From Malus domestica (taxonomy: Eukaryota > Streptophyta > Magnoliopsida > Rosales > Rosaceae): 64,000 nt of DNA. The stretch covers positions 5,344,501 through 5,408,500 of the forward strand of contig NC_091675.1 of assembly GCF_042453785.1 (NCBI RefSeq), written 5' to 3'. The position numbers were made by a program, and so were the translations under genes. This document shows, piece after piece, positions 59,375-64,000 of this stretch; positions within the stretch are counted from its first letter, which is position 1; the number at the start of each line of letters is the position of its first letter. The notes under the pieces were generated by a model. That model was not told the origin of the DNA. It searched no databases and worked only from the letters and a program-made list of their open reading frames with translations.

Positions 59375-59957
59375 TCACAAAAAGCGACCGTTTTCGTTAC
59401 CTAGGATCTATCTTGCAAGAGAACGGAGAATTAGATGGAGATCTCAACCATAGAATACGAGCTGGATGGAAAGAGTGCATCCGGCGTGTTGTGTGACCGT
59501 CGTAGGCCACTGAAGCTCAAGGGAAAATTTTATAGGACGGCAGAGAATGTTGGGTGGTGAAGCATCAACACGTACACAAAATGGGTGTAGCGGAGATGAG
59601 GATGCTTCGTGGGATGTGTGGGCACACGAGAAAGGATAAGATTGGGAATGAGGATATCCGAGGTAAAGTAGGAGTAGCCGAAATTGTAGGAAAGATGAGA
59701 GAAAATCGGCTCTGGTGATTTGGACATGTACAAAGAAGGCCGACTGACGCTCCGGTTCGAAGATGTGACTACGGGACAGAGGTTCAGGGCCGAAGGGGTA
59801 GAGGAAGACCTAGGAAAACTTTGGAAGAGACTCTAAGAAAAGACTTAGAGTACTTGGATCTAACGGAGGGCATGACACAAAACCGAGCGCAATGGCGTTC
59901 TAGGATTCATATAGCCGACCCCACTTAGTGGGAAAAGGCTTTGTTGTTGTTGTTGTT
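59375..59957 (+). mobile_element. 5'-truncated RTE-type LINE copy
   Basis: Matches the last 580 bases of the LINE ORF (from AAAGCGACCGTTTTCGTTAC, equal to 54329 on) with several small differences and a short loss near 59530. It continues past the stop into the true 3' end CACTTAGTGGGAAAAGGC and a TTG repeat tail (59940-59957). It is a separate copy from the LINE at 51715, dead on arrival. Confidence 0.85.
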
Positions 59958-60285
59958 TGAATTTTGTTTTCTTTCACTTTGGGACTGAAAATCTGTGATC
60001 ACTATTGACATGTCGAATAAACCAGAAAACTGCAGCTACTAAAAGAGAACAACAGCTCATGAAACCTGTCTACCAAAAGAGGGTCACCTCTGACATTTAT
60101 GAGATTCTGCCTTCTCGTTGGGACTAAGAGAAGAGTTTAACGTAAAAGATCGAGCCTTTTAGATCATTATTGAAAATCTGAATGTAACTGCAGTAATTCG
60201 CTGTATTCTATTTTGTCATTCCCTTTTATTTTGTAATATTTGGATCCTGCACGTTAATATGCAGATGGTATCACGATGTCTGAAA

Positions 60286-62571
60286 CTAGTAATTTACGAC
60301 CACTACCGGGCTTGATACTATGTGGTTATGTTGATCAATCCATTTCAGATACCCATACGTCACCTTCGGAGCGTTGCTATCGATCTCTACTCTCAACACG
60401 AAACCTTGTTCTTGATTCTGTCCCGTGAATGTTAGAGTGCTAGGCTCCACTGCGATCTTCATTCCTTTAGGAACCTCCAAGAATGCAAAGTAACTTGATG
60501 CATCATCTCCCACATTTGTCACAACCCTGGTAAAGTTTTTTGCTTTCGGAGAGTTGTCTGTGCTGTTGAAGATGGCTATAAAAGAAGGGTAGTTTAGCTC
60601 AGTAGGTTGTTGCCTGCAACTCCATTGATTTCGTCGGATCACAGCGCTCATCTGCTTGGTAGTGTATCCGAGGCCACATAGAAACTCGATATAATCCTGC
60701 ACATCCATGTCATAGACGAGTCCAGGATTCATGGCTCTGTTCGGGTTGATATGGCCTGCACCGAATTGTAAAGGTGTGGCAGCAAGACCGTCTCGTTGGT
60801 CTTTTATGGTGGTTCTAGTGTTGTCGAGGTTATACGCTGTGGTCATGATCGCTGATCGAATGGCAGCAGGGCTCCATTCGCGGTGAACAGCCTTTAGGAG
60901 AGCTACAACTCCTGCAACATGGGGTGCTGCCATTGATGTCCCTGACATTAGTTGATAGTCTGAAGCCAAATTATAGTTGTTTACTTCCATCAACATCTTG
61001 TTAGGTGCAACTGCAGCGAGTACATCAACACCGGGAGCAAGAATGTCGGGTTTTAGAATGCTTGGGGTGATGGGGTCAGGTCCTCTTGAAGAGAAAGACG
61101 CTACTTCCGGTGCCGGTTTTGTCCCCAAATTGGTGTGCAAAAAGGTAAGGGTTTTAACTTTAGTTGTATTGGCTCTTGTTGCATACTCCTTAATTAAAGA
61201 GCCTTTCGCCATTGGTAGAACCAAAGCAGGAATGGTGAAGTCTTCAGCGTACAAATCTGGCATATCTGACACAAAGATTGCAGCGTAAGCGCCTGCGTTT
61301 TTTACCTCTTCAAGTTGTCCATCAATGTCACCCCCCTGGGGATTATCACAGAAGACTACTTTTCCAGCCACTTCTTTGTGATCTAATGCCCCAAAGTTGC
61401 ACGTTGATTTGCTAACGCTGTCTTTCCCGTAGTATAACGGTTTATCAGCAATGTAAACGCTTTCGGGGAAGTATGATTCTCCTTCAACTGTGTAGCCGTT
61501 GTCTAGAGTCAATGTTGCAGTGAAAGTACGATCAAGTGTGCCAGCTCCTACTGTTGTGATCCAGGGTGCTCCATTATGTGTTGAGTTATCAGAAGGACCA
61601 TCATTCCCAGCAGCACATACAACAGCAATTCCCTTCTCAACTGCTGAAAGAGAACTGATGGCAATTATATCATTGTAGTAAGGAGAGACGTCGAAGCCAA
61701 GAGACAGTGACATGATATCAACACCATCAGAAATCGCCTGATCCATCCCGGCAAGCACATCACTAGCTGCACTCTCTTCTGAATCTGTCGCCCACAAGAC
61801 CTTGTACATGGCAACGTGGGCGCGTGGCGCCACCCCTCTTGCCGTGCCCTTTGCATATCCGAAATGACTTGCACTGAGCACATGGTTGCCTGCAGCTGTC
61901 GATGATGTGTGTGTTCCGTGACCGAAGAAGTCTCTCGGCGAATCATAGTCATATTGTCTGGAAATCGGTATGCCTGCAGCTTCGAGCCCTTTGCTGAAAG
62001 ATCGAGCACCAATGAGCTTCTTGTTGCAAAGAGACGTGGTGAATGCAGTTCCATTCTCGCACACGCCTTTCCATCTTAATGGCACCTCTGACATTCCCTT
62101 ATCGCTGAAACTCTCACTTTCTGGCCAAATTCCTGTATCAATAATTCCTATGATCACATCTTGGCCAAATGAGGCATTAGGCCATAGACCGAGGTTCTGC
62201 CTAAGTCCAAGAAACTTAGGGCTGTGAGTTGTGAACATCTTGCCAAAAGACTCGGGATACGTGGCAACATGAGCCGGGGATTTCTCCAATCTAGACAACT
62301 GAGAAGGAGTGAGCCTTGCACTGAACCCATGCATGACATGGCTGTATGAGTACAGCAACATTTCACTGCCATCACCGTTTTCTGCAGGAGACGAAGACGA
62401 CAATGACTTTACGGTGGACTTGTGCCACGCTTCGTGCGTTAAGAACGATTCGGGTTTGTGGGAATGATCCATGTGAATGATGTACGTCTGGATTTCCTCA
62501 ACATTCGATACTGCATTGTTGATCTGCAACAGCATTAACAACAGAAGTGTGGTCATGCTGGACAAATCCAT
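60286..62571 (-). CDS. subtilisin-like serine protease, SBT1 type (SBT1.9-like)
   Basis: A single exon of 761 residues, normal for SBT1. These secreted proteases act in the cell wall on proteins and peptide precursors. From the start MDLSSMTT there is a hydrophobic signal peptide (to about 22), an I9 propeptide (about 29-120), and the S8 domain with D145 (DTGIWPE), H218 (GHGTHT), N323 (AAGNDGP) and S546 (GTSMAAP). A protease-associated insert (about 330-460) and a C-terminal Fn3-like domain ending SSPVVVVNY follow. An in-frame ATG 33 codons upstream exists, but that extension is basic and would bury the signal peptide, so it is leader. All catalytic residues are kept, unlike in copy 1. A close call between SBT1.8 and SBT1.9 is not possible by eye. 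Confidence 0.9.
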   Translation of the reverse strand: MDLSSMTTLLLLMLLQINNAVSNVEEIQTYIIHMDHSHKPESFLTHEAWHKSTVKSLSSSSPAENGDGSEMLLYSYSHVMHGFSARLTPSQLSRLEKSPAHVATYPESFGKMFTTHSPKFLGLRQNLGLWPNASFGQDVIIGIIDTGIWPESESFSDKGMSEVPLRWKGVCENGTAFTTSLCNKKLIGARSFSKGLEAAGIPISRQYDYDSPRDFFGHGTHTSSTAAGNHVLSASHFGYAKGTARGVAPRAHVAMYKVLWATDSEESAASDVLAGMDQAISDGVDIMSLSLGFDVSPYYNDIIAISSLSAVEKGIAVVCAAGNDGPSDNSTHNGAPWITTVGAGTLDRTFTATLTLDNGYTVEGESYFPESVYIADKPLYYGKDSVSKSTCNFGALDHKEVAGKVVFCDNPQGGDIDGQLEEVKNAGAYAAIFVSDMPDLYAEDFTIPALVLPMAKGSLIKEYATRANTTKVKTLTFLHTNLGTKPAPEVASFSSRGPDPITPSILKPDILAPGVDVLAAVAPNKMLMEVNNYNLASDYQLMSGTSMAAPHVAGVVALLKAVHREWSPAAIRSAIMTTAYNLDNTRTTIKDQRDGLAATPLQFGAGHINPNRAMNPGLVYDMDVQDYIEFLCGLGYTTKQMSAVIRRNQWSCRQQPTELNYPSFIAIFNSTDNSPKAKNFTRVVTNVGDDASSYFAFLEVPKGMKIAVEPSTLTFTGQNQEQGFVLRVEIDSNAPKVTYGYLKWIDQHNHIVSSPVVVVNY

Positions 62572-63180
62572 CTTTCTAGTTATCGATTTGCAAATAATAG
62601 ACGATTTTCGAGCTTTAAAAGAACCATTGTTGATTAGCGAATGATGTTGACCTTCCTTGTTTAAACGCAAAACGTTATGTTCAAGGTCCGATCGAGTTTA
62701 GAATAAACTTCTGGTCGATATTGTCTATGTCAAAACAAAAGGCTTAAATAGATAAAACAAAAGGCTAATGGTTTATGTCGATGCTACTTAAGAGAGATTG
62801 GACAGGCATCAGTGTCTGACTTGATAGCCTGCATTTTACTTCTGGTTTTTTTTTTTTTAATCCTTAGGAGTTCTAACCTATGTCTCTTAAAACCAATATA
62901 CACGTCTTAATGTCAAAATCGACATTAGCTTACCTATCACATAGTGTGTAGCGACACGATCGTTTCTCTCTTCTCTCGCCTTATAGTAGGAGAATGATTA
63001 AAGAATACACACTACAAGTTGAGGTTCTCTATTTTCAGTAATAAGAAGATAAAAGAAATTTGGTTTGAGTACTACAACCATAAGGCATTGAGAGAAACTG
63101 GCGAAATCATGCGCGAACAAACTTTATACAATGAGATTCCAATGAAGACGCGAGATTTACTATATCAGCCACATACGCTA
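62572..63180 (-). promoter_or_regulatory. promoter and leader of the intact subtilase
   Basis: About 600 bases shared with the pseudogene copy (40579-41237). It contains a T run at 62846-62859. No single motif is certain. Confidence 0.5.
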
Positions 63181-63306
63181 TTTTATTCAAGTGTCGAATT
63201 TGAAATTGAGCCTTTCATGTGCCCTCAATTGTACAACCTTAGTTACGTTCTCTACAAGAAAAATGGTAGCCACGTTTTGAGTAACTGTTATCTCAACAAC
63301 AGCCGC

Positions 63307-63458
63307 ACTTGCTTGTGACGGAAAGCCATAATGTTTATTCACTTTGGTGTGGTTCAATCCCCACCGATCCACCTTTCTTCTAATATTCAACAATTTAATT
63401 AACCCACTAACACTATCTTTTGTCATAAAAAAAAAATAAAAAAAAACTTGCTTGTGAC
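63307..63458 (+). mobile_element. SINE with target-site duplication
   Basis: A 13-base direct repeat ACTTGCTTGTGAC (63307-63319 and 63446-63458) flanks a 126-base insert ending in an A-rich tail (AAAAAAAAAATAAAAAAAA). About 30 bases in is GGTTCAATCCC, an exact tRNA B-box. These are the marks of a tRNA-derived SINE; a clear A-box is not seen, so the copy may be 5'-shortened. Confidence 0.75.
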
Positions 63459-64000
63459 TATTACACTCTTTTGTTGTAGACTTGTAGTGATATCCCAATT
63501 ACAATCAATTTTTGGGAACGAATTCACTGATACGATGTCAACTGAACCAAGACCTAATAACTATTGGTTGTTCGACAAAACCAACAACCTACGAGGAACT
63601 TGGACCGAACGACCACTTACATATAATCATTTTGACTAATTATATTGTGGCAGCTCAAATTTGGCACATTATTGCACCATTTATGTTGTTCTAATCATCA
63701 TTAGGTTAAGGCTTAAACTGTATTAGTTTGCTATTTTACTATGTTCAAATACAATAAACCACATGATTTCATGCATCAATATCTTATATGTGATCACCAT
63801 GGTGAGGGTTTAAAATTACTTTTAAAAATTGGGGTTTAAAATTACTTGAATTTTCATTTTCTTTCATCCCTCCATGGTGAGGGTGACCTAAGATGCTTCA
63901 GTTTTCACTGAGACCTAATCAGAGAAGAGCTTTAACGGACCAATGTAGCATCTTCCCTTTCTACGGGCAAAAACGCAACCAATCGACCATGGAGATTCCA
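63459..64000. other. right-end spacer
   Basis: AT-rich, no gene seen. A near repeat of GGTGAGGGTTTAAAATTACTT occurs around 63800-63850. Confidence 0.45.

Larger units (their letters stand above)
51568..63180. repeat. segmental duplication, copy 2 (subtilase unit)
   Basis: Counterpart of 36556-41237 in direct orientation. Its downstream flank (51568-51714 and 59958-60285) is split by 8.2 kb of LINE and repeat sequence. The two copies match at around nine bases in ten by eye outside the insertions. Confidence 0.85.

Noticed and set aside
1-64000. CRISPR array, prokaryotic operon or viral genome
   Set aside because: No regularly spaced unique spacers, no operon-like gene packing and no capsid or replication genes; tandem arrays here are satellite-like, and genes have introns.

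Overview
This is a plant nuclear window, most likely from a eudicot of the rose family, probably an apple or pear relative. The evidence is AT-rich spacers, GT-AG introns (plus two GC-AG introns), families such as BAHD, NAC, bHLH, SBT1 subtilase and receptor-like kinase, and a dense set of plant repeats. The species is an inference; no diagnostic marker such as an organelle gene is present.

The left half (1-36 kb) is gene-rich. It holds two tandem BAHD acyltransferases (424-1911 and 3412-4918), a three-exon NAC factor (6651-8761), an MBR1/MBR2-type RING-H2 ubiquitin ligase (18025-21040), a SPATULA/ALCATRAZ-type bHLH gene (23989-26411), a ZHOUPI/bHLH95-type bHLH gene (28700-29922) and a seven-exon membrane receptor-like kinase (33145-36057). 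All look intact and were placed exon by exon with phase-consistent splice sites. Between them lie small transposons: a PIF/Harbinger-type element with TAA target duplications, a complete Cassandra TRIM carrying 5S-rRNA-derived LTRs, several MITEs and SINE-like pieces, and two tiny poly(A) retroposition scars.

The right half (36.5-63.2 kb) is a tandem duplication of one subtilase locus, swollen by nested elements. Copy 1 (36.56-41.24 kb) is a dead subtilase whose C-terminal end was hit by a 1.46-kb hAT element. That element carries a whole foreign exon with its splice sites (a Pack-hAT). Copy 2 (51.57-63.18 kb) keeps an intact 761-residue SBT1 subtilase, but its downstream flank has been filled with an RTE-type LINE (one intact 1,052-residue ORF), a 4.5-kb repeat-rich element with an antisense coiled-coil ORF, and a second, 5'-truncated LINE copy. 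Between the two copies sits a Ty3/Gypsy fossil with two MITEs nested in it, followed by a 3.3-kb non-autonomous LTR element that has captured part of a methionine gamma-lyase gene.

The most notable points are the shared GC-AG donors of the BAHD pair, two host-gene capture events by two different transposon classes within 15 kb, the retroelement-bounded subtilase duplication, and the unexplained coiled-coil ORF and tandem arrays at 54.9-59.4 kb. No prokaryote-type system, CRISPR array or RNA gene cluster was seen. The only rRNA-like sequence is the 5S-derived part of Cassandra.
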